From an uncultured Phycisphaerales bacterium (GTDB lineage: Bacteria > Planctomycetota > Phycisphaerae > Phycisphaerales > SM1A02): 24,902 nt of DNA. The position numbers and the translations under genes were made by a program. Positions 6,967 through 14,228 of this stretch are shown in pieces (position 1 is the first letter of the stretch; each line of letters opens with the position of its first letter). Below the pieces are notes generated by a model, which made no database searches, was not told where the DNA came from, and saw only the letters and a program-made list of their open reading frames with translations. Location of the stretch: positions 1 to 24,902 of the forward strand of contig CAMPIL010000006.1 of assembly GCA_946886375.1 (NCBI GenBank), in the 5' to 3' direction.

Positions 6967-8109
6967 ATGAATTCGATCCAGCAACAGATTTCCGTCGGCT
7001 TCCGCCATCCGATTCACTTCACCCGCGGCGTCTTTGATGCGGCCAATCCACTGTTGCGTGAGACTCTCGGTGAGAATCCCGGCAAGAACGGCGAGAAAAT
7101 CCTGTTCGTGATCGACGACGGCGTGCTGGCGCATCATCGGCGCCTGGTCGAGGCGATTGATGCGTACTGTCGTGCCACGGGGCTGGACCGAGGTGTCTCC
7201 CAGCCGCACGTTGTTTTGCCCGGCGGCGAGCGCGTGAAGAATGAGCCGATCCACCTGCAGGCGATGTACAGAGCGGTCAATGATCGCGGCATCTGCCGAC
7301 ACTCAACGATCGTGGTGATCGGCGGCGGCGCGGTTCTCGATCTCGCAGGTTATGCAGCGGCGACGGCGCACCGCGGCATCCGCGTCATTCGCATACCCAC
7401 AACCGTCTTGGCGCAGAACGATTCCGGCGTGGGCGTGAAGACGGGCATCAACGCCTTTGGCAAGAAGAACTTCATCGGTGCATTTGCTCCGCCCGCAGCC
7501 GTCATCAACGACTGGGATTTTCTCCCGACGCTCGACCAGCGCGACTGGCTGGCGGGGATTTCCGAGGCGGTGAAGGTCGGCTTGATCAAGGACGCAGCGT
7601 TTTTTCAGTGGATTCAGCAGAACGCCGCCGCATTGGTCAACCGCGATCTGCCCGCAATGCAGAAACTGATTCATCGCTGCGCCGAACTGCACTGCCGGCA
7701 CATCGCCACCAGCGGCGATCCGTTTGAATCGGGTTCGGCCCGCCCGCTGGATTTCGGTCACTGGGCCGCGCACAAACTGGAGCAGATGACCGATTTCAAA
7801 CTCCGTCACGGCGAGGCGGTGGCCATCGGCATCGCGCTGGACGTGCGGTATTCGCGTCTGATCGGCTCGATCACTGACGCCCAGGACCGCACGATCCATG
7901 AGACGCTCACCAATCTGAATCTGCCCGTCTCGCACCCGGCCATGTGCAGGCAGGATGAATTGCTCAAGGGACTGAATGAGTTTCGCGAACACCTTGGAGG
8001 GCGGCTGACGGTCACGATTTTGCGGAGCATTGGCGAGGGCTATGAGGTCAACGAGATCGACCTGCCGAAGATGCAGCAGGCGATCGCGCAGCAGACCGGT
8101 GCAGCGTGA
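6967..8109 (+). CDS. eboD: EboD-like sugar phosphate cyclase (3-dehydroquinate synthase family)
   Basis: A 380-residue member of the dehydroquinate-synthase-like cyclases, metal- and NAD-dependent enzymes that close a sugar phosphate into a carbocycle. It has the nucleotide-binding GGGAVLDLAGYAA (119-131), PTTVLAQNDSGVGVKTGIN (144-162), KKNFIGAF, and the three zinc ligands Glu200 (SEAVK), His265 (DFGHWAAH) and His281 (RHGEAVAIG). Against the true AroB in this window it has GVGVKTG for GGKTG, LDFGH for LNLGH, and lacks the Lys and DERE segment upstream of it. These changes and its neighbours (TatD hydrolase, EboE, EboC, EboF) identify it as EboD-like rather than a second AroB. In other bacteria the Ebo set is tied to export of a metabolite precursor; the substrate here is unknown. 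Confidence 0.87.
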   Translation: MNSIQQQISVGFRHPIHFTRGVFDAANPLLRETLGENPGKNGEKILFVIDDGVLAHHRRLVEAIDAYCRATGLDRGVSQPHVVLPGGERVKNEPIHLQAMYRAVNDRGICRHSTIVVIGGGAVLDLAGYAAATAHRGIRVIRIPTTVLAQNDSGVGVKTGINAFGKKNFIGAFAPPAAVINDWDFLPTLDQRDWLAGISEAVKVGLIKDAAFFQWIQQNAAALVNRDLPAMQKLIHRCAELHCRHIATSGDPFESGSARPLDFGHWAAHKLEQMTDFKLRHGEAVAIGIALDVRYSRLIGSITDAQDRTIHETLTNLNLPVSHPAMCRQDELLKGLNEFREHLGGRLTVTILRSIGEGYEVNEIDLPKMQQAIAQQTGAA

Positions 8110-8139
8110 TGCACACGCCCAAGTGCGCCCGCCTTCCCC

Positions 8140-8145
8140 TAGAAT
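8140..8145 (+). promoter_or_regulatory. Candidate -10 element (TAGAAT), leaderless arrangement
   Basis: TAGAAT matches TANNNT and ends exactly six bases before the ATG at 8152, which has no ribosome-binding site. A transcript would start at or next to the start codon, so this gene may be transcribed apart from the cyclase 42 bases upstream. Confidence 0.45.
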
Positions 8146-8151
8146 GCCATC

Positions 8152-8454
8152 ATGGCCAAGTCGAAATTGCCCCCGCCGCTGAATCGATCCGAGGCGATCG
8201 AGATGTACTTCATGGAGCACCGCGCGAAGTTGATCGACATCGCGGCGTTTCTGGACCGCCTTGATCGCGCTGACGCAGGCCAATCGAAGACGGAGGACTT
8301 CCGCATAACCGCATTTCGCAATGCGATCGAACTTTTGATTGATGGCAAACCAGACCGCGCCAAGCGCGTGCTGGAACATTTCAGCGATCCGACCACTGAT
8401 CCGATTCCCAAAGCGCCGATGAAGGGGGCGCTGGGAGCGTACAGAAAGGCATGA
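8152..8454 (+). CDS. Small conserved-looking protein within the Ebo-type cluster, unknown function
   Basis: A 100-residue soluble protein, predicted helical, with no signal peptide or membrane segment. It opens with a basic, Pro-rich tail (MAKSKLPPPL), then an amphipathic block EAIEMYFMEHRAKLIDIAAFLDRLDRA, then a helix ending KRVLEHFSDPTTDP. I cannot place it in a named family. It occupies a position inside the cluster where eboA might be expected, but at 100 residues it is under half the usual EboA length and shows no similarity I can recognise. It lies 42 bases after eboD and 70 before the TatD gene, with a TANNNT element six bases upstream and no Shine-Dalgarno. Codon use and surroundings make it a real gene; the function is open. 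Confidence 0.78.
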   Translation: MAKSKLPPPLNRSEAIEMYFMEHRAKLIDIAAFLDRLDRADAGQSKTEDFRITAFRNAIELLIDGKPDRAKRVLEHFSDPTTDPIPKAPMKGALGAYRKA

Positions 8455-8524
8455 GCCTTGTGTGTTGCGGCAAGCCGCCGACTCGCCAACTTTGACCTCT
8501 GACCCCTGAATCCAAACCTCTGCC

Positions 8525-9343
8525 GTGCGCTACATCGACCCCCACATTCACATGGTTTCCCGCACCACTGACGACTACGCGCGCATGGCGATGGCCGGGT
8601 GCGTGGCCGTCACGGAGCCTGCGTTCTGGGCGGGATTTGATCGCAGTTCCGCCGATGGCTTTTACGACTATTTCTGCCAACTCACCGAACACGAACCAAA
8701 ACGCGCGGCGAAGTTTGGCATTCCGCATTTCTGCTGGCTCTGCATCAATCCCAAAGAATCTGAAGACCCCGGATTCGCGCGCGAAGTGATCTCGCTTATT
8801 CCGCAGTTTCTGGACAAGCCCAACGTGCTGGGCATCGGCGAGATCGGCCTGAATAAGAACAGCCGCAATGAACTGATCATTCTCGAAGAACAGATCGCGC
8901 TGGCGGCCCAGCACGATCAACTCATTCTCGTTCACACGCCGCATCTTGAAGACAAACTCAAAGGCACCAGACTGATCATTGATGCGATCAAGCGCGTGGG
9001 CGGCGGAAACATTGATCCGGGCCGCGTGTTGATCGATCACGTTGAAGAGCACACCGTGGAACTGGTGCTGGATGCGGGATTCTGGGCGGGCATGACGCTG
9101 TATCCTGACACCAAGTGCACGCCCCAGCGGGCGGCCGACATCTTCGAGACGTACGGCACCGAGCGATTGTGGATCAACTCCGCCGGCGACTGGGGCCACA
9201 GCGACCCCTTGGCCGTGCCCAAATGCCAGCAGGAATTGAAACGCCGCGGCCACAGGGAACAGACAATCGCGAAGGTATCCTTCGACAATCCGCGCACGTT
9301 CCTGTCGCAGTCGAAGAAGTTTGAGGTGCAGGGCGATCGCTAG
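8525..9343 (+). CDS. eboB: EboB-like TatD-family metal-dependent hydrolase
   Basis: A 272-residue amidohydrolase-fold protein, probably cytoplasmic. The metal-binding set is complete: His7-x-His9 (DPHIH), Glu106 (GIGEIGLN), His137 (LVHTPH), His172 (LIDHVEEH) and Asp222 ([11 protein letters not shown]). This matches TatD/EboB hydrolases; the biological substrate in Ebo clusters is not established. The start is the GTG at 8525, which puts the HxH motif at residues 7-9 as in the family; no good Shine-Dalgarno or TANNNT is seen. It ends with TAG overlapping the AGGA and TAGGAT that precede the next gene, so it is packed directly against eboE. A general TatD nuclease is the main alternative, but the context favours EboB. 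Confidence 0.87.
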   Translation: MRYIDPHIHMVSRTTDDYARMAMAGCVAVTEPAFWAGFDRSSADGFYDYFCQLTEHEPKRAAKFGIPHFCWLCINPKESEDPGFAREVISLIPQFLDKPNVLGIGEIGLNKNSRNELIILEEQIALAAQHDQLILVHTPHLEDKLKGTRLIIDAIKRVGGGNIDPGRVLIDHVEEHTVELVLDAGFWAGMTLYPDTKCTPQRAADIFETYGTERLWINSAGDWGHSDPLAVPKCQQELKRRGHREQTIAKVSFDNPRTFLSQSKKFEVQGDR

Positions 9344-9346
9344 GAT
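9341..9346 (+). promoter_or_regulatory. TAGGAT element overlapping the eboB stop, six bases before eboE
   Basis: TAGGAT fits TANNNT at the same six-base distance from the ATG (9353) seen at other genes here. It includes the TAG stop codon of eboB. The same bases also supply a weak Shine-Dalgarno (AGGA, seven-base spacing), so either reading is possible. Confidence 0.3.
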
Positions 9347-9352
9347 GTTTCC

Positions 9353-10528
9353 ATGCGCGACGTCCTGGGACCCGGCACAACGCTCGGATACTGCACGAAC
9401 GTGCATGCGGGCGCGACGTGGGAGCAAACCAGAATCAATCTTGAGCAATACGCGGCGCGCGTGCAGCAGATCGCGACTCCGCAGTCACCGTTGCCGATCG
9501 GCTTGTGGCTTTCCGCCCAGACCGCACAGGAACTTCTGAAACACGATCGCGTCGGGGAATTGATGCAGACGCTGGACGCGAATGGGCTGCGCGCGTTCAC
9601 GATGAATGGTTTTCCGCATGACGACTTTCATCAGCCAATCGTGAAGCACGCGGTCTACCGCCCGCACTGGGGTCAGCGCGAACGGCTCGAATACACGTGC
9701 AATCTTGCAGCAATACTCGCTGAGTTGCTGGAGGAGGGCGAAGAAGGCAGCATCTCCACGCTGCCGCTGGGCTGGCCGTCCGACATGATGCGCCCGGCGA
9801 ATCTTCGGCAATGCGGAGTTCATCTGCACGAATTGTCCGCGGCACTTCAAACCATCGAAGATGAGCATGGCTGCCTCATTCACATCGATATCGAACCCGA
9901 GCCTGGGTGCCAATTGCAGGATAGTCTTGGGCTGGTTGCCTACCTGGGCCAGTTGTTCAATGGCAAGCGCGGTCACTGCGTGCAGAGGTACATTCGCGTC
10001 TGCCACGATGTCTGTCACGCCGCAGTGATGTTCGAAAATCAGGACGAGATGTTCGACCGCTATCGCGCAGCGGGTGTCAACATCGGAAAGGTGCAGATTT
10101 CAAACGCGATTCGGGCTGACCTGCGCAATCTCTCCGCGCGAGAGCGCCGCGATGCCTTGGCACAACTTCGGCAGTTCAGCGAAGACCGCTACCTCCACCA
10201 GACGATGGTCCGCGATGGTGATTCGCTGCGATTCTACGATGACTTGCCCAAGGCTTTTGCTGAGTATGGATTGACGGACCGGGCCGGTGATGAGTGGCGG
10301 GTTCACTTCCACGTGCCGGTGTATCTTGAATCCTTCGGTCTGCTCAAGAGCACGCGCGGTCACATCATCGAGTGCATGAAGTTGCTGCGCGGCTCCGAGG
10401 TCAGGCATTGGGAAGTCGAAACCTACGCTTGGAACGTGCTGCCGGATGAATTGAAAGTTCCCGATCTTGCCGAAGGCATCGCGCAAGAATTGAAGTGGGT
10501 GCAGGAGCAGGCGCGGGCGCTGATATGA
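9353..10528 (+). CDS. eboE: EboE-like TIM-barrel metabolite-traffic protein
   Basis: A 391-residue protein of the xylose-isomerase-like TIM-barrel superfamily, with the hallmarks I associate with EboE: LGYCTNVHAG at 11-20, HIDIEPEPGC 177-186, a Cys/His block CHDVCHAAV 217-225, KVQISNAI 246-253, RVHFHVPV 316-323 and EVETYAWNVLP near 354-364. The conserved acidic and His residues on the strand ends would bind a divalent metal. Its chemical role is unknown; in Ebo clusters it acts with EboC and EboF on a metabolite that is moved to the periplasm. It starts ten bases after eboB ends and its TGA overlaps the eboC ATG (ATGA), so translation is coupled to the prenyltransferase. Confidence 0.9.
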   Translation: MRDVLGPGTTLGYCTNVHAGATWEQTRINLEQYAARVQQIATPQSPLPIGLWLSAQTAQELLKHDRVGELMQTLDANGLRAFTMNGFPHDDFHQPIVKHAVYRPHWGQRERLEYTCNLAAILAELLEEGEEGSISTLPLGWPSDMMRPANLRQCGVHLHELSAALQTIEDEHGCLIHIDIEPEPGCQLQDSLGLVAYLGQLFNGKRGHCVQRYIRVCHDVCHAAVMFENQDEMFDRYRAAGVNIGKVQISNAIRADLRNLSARERRDALAQLRQFSEDRYLHQTMVRDGDSLRFYDDLPKAFAEYGLTDRAGDEWRVHFHVPVYLESFGLLKSTRGHIIECMKLLRGSEVRHWEVETYAWNVLPDELKVPDLAEGIAQELKWVQEQARALI

Positions 10529-11412
10529 GCGGCATCGCAGCGAAACTTCGCACGTTCGCGGAACTTGGCCGCGTGTCCAATCTCCCCACGACCATCAGCA
10601 ACGTGCTGACGGGCGCGGCGTTGGGAACCGTCGGTCTGCCATGGACCGGAGCGGATTTGTTGCGGGTTGGCGGCACGTGGATCGCGATCGCCTGCTTCTA
10701 CATCGCGGGCATGGCGATGAACGACGTGGTCGATGCGAAAGTCGATGCGGTGGAGCGGCCGAATCGGCCCATACCCTCCGGGCGTGTCCCGCGGCCGCAC
10801 GCTGCGGCGTTCACGATCGTGCTACTTGTTGTGGGGTTGCTCATCTTCGCGATGATGAACTTGATCGCGTTGGTTTGTGCGGTGGTTCTGGTCGCGCTCA
10901 TTGCAATTTACAATCTGATCCACCAGTCCACGGCTGCATCCGTCATTCCGCTTGGATGTGCGCGAGGCATGGTGTACGTTGTCGCGGCGGTTTCCCTCCA
11001 GCCGCGAGTGGACTGGGCGCATTTGAGCGTCTTCGCCGGCGCACTGGCGGCGTACACTGCGCTGTTTTCATTGGTCGCGCGAAGCGAGACGCAGAAGCAG
11101 CTTGATCGCCGGCGATGGGTCGCGGTGTTCCTGCCGTTCATCGCGGCGGCGCCGTTGGTGCTGTCGGTTTCCCTCAGTCGGCTGTTGCCGCTGCTTCCAC
11201 TGGCGATCATGCTGGCATGGCTGTCGCGCGGGATTGGAGCGGTTTTCGCCTCGCCCCCGCGAACCCGCGAAGCGGTGATGGCCTGGATTTCCGGAATCTG
11301 CCTCATCGACGCGGTGTACCTGGCGCAGCATGACCGACCCGCACTGATGGCGGCAGCCGGCGCGTGTTTCATTCTGACGCTCGTGATTCAGCGGCGGATC
11401 GCGGGAACCTGA
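10525..11412 (+). CDS. eboC: EboC-like UbiA-family prenyltransferase
   Basis: A 295-residue integral membrane protein with about eight or nine hydrophobic helices. It carries the first UbiA aspartate motif NDVVDAKVDAVERPNRPIP (residues 66-84), which binds Mg-diphosphate of an isoprenyl donor. The second motif is not a canonical DxxxD; the corresponding loop reads YNLIHQSTAASVIPLGCARG, as I recall for EboC-type members, so the acceptor chemistry may differ from ubiquinone or menaquinone enzymes. The start ATG at 10525 overlaps the eboE stop, giving an N-terminus MSGIAAKLRTFAELGRVSNLP that fits the family (ELxRxxNLPT). An in-frame start at 10495 would only add a Gly/Ala repeat. It presumably works in the inner membrane on the cluster's metabolite. 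Confidence 0.9.
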   Translation: MSGIAAKLRTFAELGRVSNLPTTISNVLTGAALGTVGLPWTGADLLRVGGTWIAIACFYIAGMAMNDVVDAKVDAVERPNRPIPSGRVPRPHAAAFTIVLLVVGLLIFAMMNLIALVCAVVLVALIAIYNLIHQSTAASVIPLGCARGMVYVVAAVSLQPRVDWAHLSVFAGALAAYTALFSLVARSETQKQLDRRRWVAVFLPFIAAAPLVLSVSLSRLLPLLPLAIMLAWLSRGIGAVFASPPRTREAVMAWISGICLIDAVYLAQHDRPALMAAAGACFILTLVIQRRIAGT

Positions 11413-11618
11413 TCGCTCAAGAAGAAGTGTCGTCGCATGTCATCGCGTCAGGCCGGTGGAGATCGCTTTGACGTAGTGGTTTCATGCCGCGCCTCTTGGC
11501 ATTTCGTCTGAACGGGACGAGACGATGCAGCAACGTCACTGCGCAGCGTCACCGAACCTCCGACCACGGGCACGCAATGATCCGACAGAGAACATATCTG
11601 TCTCGGACACTCTTTGTT

Positions 11619-11642
11619 ATCGTGTTTTTGTAATAACACGAT
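11619..11642. promoter_or_regulatory. 24-bp perfect dyad, operator-like
   Basis: ATCGTGTT and AACACGAT are perfect inverted copies separated by TTTGTAAT. The half-site spacing and AT-rich centre resemble a binding site for a dimeric repressor. It lies about 160 bases upstream of eboF inside the only long gap of the Ebo-type cluster. A transcript hairpin is an alternative; the T-rich stretch is within the loop, not after the stem. Confidence 0.4.
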
Positions 11643-11792
11643 CCACAGCCGACATCCGGCCAGTGTCGCTTGCGAAGGCCTGCGCCCAGGCGGCGCACGT
11701 CATCGAGCGCGGCCACAGATACTGCACGGAACTACTGCCCGCGACTCCCGCCTACGCCACGCGTGCAGCCGCAGCACGCTCATCGCTGCGTG

Positions 11793-11798
11793 TACACT
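11793..11798 (+). promoter_or_regulatory. Candidate -10 element (TACACT), leaderless arrangement for eboF
   Basis: TACACT fits TANNNT and ends six bases before the ATG at 11805, which has no Shine-Dalgarno. Same geometry as at 8140 and 20275. Confidence 0.4.
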
Positions 11799-11804
11799 GC
11801 GCAC

Positions 11805-13193
11805 ATGGCCAATCCCACGGCGGTCATCCTTGTCGTTGGCTTGAATCGTTCATTGATTGGCGACGCCTCGCCTCGCATCAGGGCCTTTGCCGATGCCGGC
11901 GCAGTCACCACGCTCACACCCGTACTTCCCGCAGTGACCTGTTCGGTGCAATCGAGCATGCTCACCGGACTAGCGCCTTCTCAGCATGGCATCGTCGGCA
12001 ACGGGTGGTACGATCGGGATCTGGCGGAAATTCATTTCTGGAAGCAGTCCAATCATCTGGTGCATGGTGAGAAACTCTGGGAAACCGCGCGGCAGCGCGA
12101 TCGCTCCATCACCTGCCTCAACATGTTCTGGTGGTTCAACATGTACTCGAGCGCGGAGTATTCGGTTACGCCGCGCCCGATGTACAAGGCTGATGGCCGC
12201 AAGATTCCAGATATCTACTCGCGTCCCGCCGCGCTGCGCGATGAACTTCAACACGAACTCGGCCGATTTCCGCTGTTTCATTTCTGGGGGCCTGCTTCAT
12301 CGATCAAATCCAGCCGCTGGATCGCCGACGCCTCGATGATCGTGCATCGCAGGCTTTCACCCACGCTGAATCTCATCTACCTGCCGCATCTGGATTACGC
12401 GCTGCAGAAACTGGGGCCGGAGCATCCGGACATTCCTCGCGCCGTATCTGAAGTTGATTCCGTCGTCGGCGATCTGCTTGACTATTTCCAGCAGCGCGGC
12501 GTGCGCGTGATTATCGCCAGCGAATACGGCATTGAAGGCGTCGATGACTCGGTGCATATCAATCGCCTGCTCCGCGATGAAGGCGGGTTGCGCGTGCGCG
12601 AGGAACAAGGGCTGGAAATGCTCGACGCAGGCGCAAGCGACGCGTTTGCCGTCGCCGATCACCAGATCGCGCATGTGTACATCAAGGATCACTCCAAGAT
12701 CGCACGCTACGCGAGTTTCTGCCGAGGCATTGCAGGAGTCGAGCAGGTCTTGGATCGTGACGCCCAGGCTCGCATCGGCCTCAACCACGCGCGAGCGGGA
12801 GAACTGGTGCTGATCGCTGAGTCTCGACGCTGGTTCAGTTATGACTATTGGCTGGATGATTCGCGCGCACCGGACTTCGCGCGCACAGTGGACATTCACC
12901 GCAAGCCGGGATACGACCCGCTGGAACTGTTCATGAATCCCGCTTTACGGGCGCCGAAATTGCAGGTCACTGGAAAACTGCTGCGCCGTAAACTTGGATT
13001 TCGCACACTGCTGGATGTAATCCCGCTGGACACCCGGCTGGTGCGGGGTTCGCACGGCCGAATCGATCAGGCGGAGCGACTGAAGCCGGTACTCCTCACG
13101 CAAGCCGATCTCGCGCCGCCTTCGCCTTCGGTGCCTTGCACGCACCTGCGCGATCTGGTGCTGCAGCATCTGGGCGTGGCGGAAGCGCTCTGA
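11805..13193 (+). CDS. eboF: EboF-like alkaline-phosphatase-superfamily phosphodiesterase
   Basis: A 462-residue member of the type I phosphodiesterase/nucleotide pyrophosphatase branch of the alkaline phosphatase superfamily. The nucleophile region reads TPVLPAVTCSVQSSMLTGLAPSQHGIVGN, with Thr45 as likely nucleophile. Later metal-site segments are YLPHLDY (His195, Asp197) with GPEHP 204-208, ASEYG 239-242 in place of the usual SDHG, and HQIAH 286-290. The first metal-binding Asp seen in classical members near residue 14 is replaced (VVGLNRSLIG), so metal use may differ. No signal peptide is visible, suggesting a cytoplasmic protein. I start at MANPTAVILVVG because upstream in-frame sequence is low-quality Arg/Pro-rich. 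It is the last Ebo-type gene and lies 392 bases after eboC. Confidence 0.87.
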   Translation: MANPTAVILVVGLNRSLIGDASPRIRAFADAGAVTTLTPVLPAVTCSVQSSMLTGLAPSQHGIVGNGWYDRDLAEIHFWKQSNHLVHGEKLWETARQRDRSITCLNMFWWFNMYSSAEYSVTPRPMYKADGRKIPDIYSRPAALRDELQHELGRFPLFHFWGPASSIKSSRWIADASMIVHRRLSPTLNLIYLPHLDYALQKLGPEHPDIPRAVSEVDSVVGDLLDYFQQRGVRVIIASEYGIEGVDDSVHINRLLRDEGGLRVREEQGLEMLDAGASDAFAVADHQIAHVYIKDHSKIARYASFCRGIAGVEQVLDRDAQARIGLNHARAGELVLIAESRRWFSYDYWLDDSRAPDFARTVDIHRKPGYDPLELFMNPALRAPKLQVTGKLLRRKLGFRTLLDVIPLDTRLVRGSHGRIDQAERLKPVLLTQADLAPPSPSVPCTHLRDLVLQHLGVAEAL

Positions 13194-13198
13194 TCGAA

Positions 13199-13246
13199 GT
13201 GAAATCATTGGAAATCGGCCCCATTGCGCGAGCCGAGCCATTTCAC
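13199..13246 (+). terminator. Stem-loop just after the eboF stop
   Basis: GTGAAAT (13199-13205) and ATTTCAC (13240-13246) pair perfectly, and an inner TCGGC / GCCGA pair (13215-13219, 13232-13236) lies inside. It starts five bases after the TGA. There is no T-run, so it could be a factor-dependent end or a 3' stabiliser. Confidence 0.3.
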
Positions 13247-13304
13247 AGCAGCCAGCGGATCGGCTGACTCATACGCTTTCTTGCTGGACCCGTATTGATC
13301 GTCC

Positions 13305-14228
13305 ATGAGAGCCGCATCGCCCATCGCGATCATTCTGAATCCTGCATCGGGAAGCAGACGCTTCAAGCCCGAGGTCATCGAGCAACTGTGCCGCAGCATG
13401 GATGTGCCTGCCGAGGTCATTTCGCCTGGCGAGCGCGATGACATTTCCCAGATCGCTCGCGAGCAGGTGCAACGCGGCTCCCGCACGATCGTTGCGGGCG
13501 GCGGCGATGGAACGGTCAACGCGATCGCCGCGGTGCTTGCGGAATCCGATACAGCCCTGGGCGTGCTTCCCCTTGGAACGCTGAATCACCTGTCGAAGGA
13601 CCTTGGCATCCCGCAGAATTTGAGCGATGCGATGCGCGTGCTTGCGGGCGGTGAGTCCCAGCGCATCGACGTGGGCGAAGTGAACGGGCGCATTTTCCTC
13701 AACAACGCAAGCCTCGGCATCTATCCACGCATCGTCGAGCAGCGCGAACGCGATCAGCAACAGCACCGGCTTCCCAAATTGCTGGCGCTGATGAAGGCCA
13801 CTTTCAATGCGATTCGCCGACTTGTGCTGCACCGCGTGCGCATCGTGTTCAACGGTCGTGAAATCCAGCGACGCTCGCCTTTCGTCATGGTGGGCAACAA
13901 CGAATACAGCCTGGAAGGAATCGACCGGGGAACGCGCAGAAGTCTCACGGCCGGCCGGCTCAGCCTGCTCGTCGCGACTCCTCGCAATCGCTGGGACATC
14001 GTCCGCCTGGGCTTTCGGGCCGTGTTTGGCCGGCTCCGGAAGGATCGTGATTTTGAAGTGTTCACCGCGCGCGAGTTCGATGTGCACGTCCGGGGCAAGC
14101 CGGTACGCATTGCGCTGGACGGCGAAGTCGTTCGCCTGCAATCGCCGCTGCGATTTCGAATACGCGCGTTGAGCCTTCGCGTCGTGCGGCCGAGCCTCAA
14201 CGCGCCTTCGAACGGGGCTCGTTCATGA
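13305..14228 (+). CDS. Diacylglycerol/sphingosine-kinase-family lipid kinase (YegS/DgkB-like)
   Basis: A 307-residue cytoplasmic lipid kinase of the DAGK_cat family, which phosphorylates a lipid hydroxyl using ATP. Visible motifs are LNPASGSRR near residue 11 (nucleotide loop), GGGDGTVNAIA 65-75, GTLNHLSKDLGIP 91-103, and LDGEVV near the C-terminus, the last supplying a catalytic acidic residue. The length is normal. The ATG at 13305 has no Shine-Dalgarno; TATTGA six bases upstream is a near match to the TANNNT pattern of its neighbours. Its TGA overlaps the ATG of the metallophosphoesterase (ATGA), so the two are translationally coupled. It follows eboF by 111 bases, so it may or may not belong to the Ebo transcript. 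Exact lipid substrate unknown. Confidence 0.9.
   Translation: MRAASPIAIILNPASGSRRFKPEVIEQLCRSMDVPAEVISPGERDDISQIAREQVQRGSRTIVAGGGDGTVNAIAAVLAESDTALGVLPLGTLNHLSKDLGIPQNLSDAMRVLAGGESQRIDVGEVNGRIFLNNASLGIYPRIVEQRERDQQQHRLPKLLALMKATFNAIRRLVLHRVRIVFNGREIQRRSPFVMVGNNEYSLEGIDRGTRRSLTAGRLSLLVATPRNRWDIVRLGFRAVFGRLRKDRDFEVFTAREFDVHVRGKPVRIALDGEVVRLQSPLRFRIRALSLRVVRPSLNAPSNGARS

Larger units (their letters stand above)
11413..11804. other. Intergenic region between eboC and eboF
   Basis: About 390 bases without a believable gene; open frames here are Arg/Cys-rich and have no ribosome-binding site. It contains a 24-bp dyad at 11619-11642 in a local AT-rich patch and a TANNNT element at 11793-11798, so eboF probably has its own promoter. 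Confidence 0.55.

Noticed and set aside
6472..6968. Small open frames on both strands over the 21-bp array (TRVW heptads)
   Set aside because: The heptad appears on both strands because the repeat core is palindromic; there is no start signal, and the repeats drift without regard to coding.
6967..8109. Second copy of aroB
   Set aside because: Altered active-site residues and Ebo-type neighbours make it a different cyclase; the canonical aroB is at 21107-22213.
7303..8379. 358-residue open frame antisense to the EboD-like gene
   Set aside because: Mirror of a strongly conserved enzyme in GC-rich DNA; no motif or start signal of its own.
8381..9448. 355-residue open frame antisense to the EboB-like gene
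   Set aside because: Spans the ends of two real genes on the other strand; composition is typical of an antisense shadow.
11525..12070. Plus-strand open frame in the eboC-eboF gap
   Set aside because: Overlaps the eboF 5' end in a different frame, Arg/His/Ser-rich, no ribosome-binding site.
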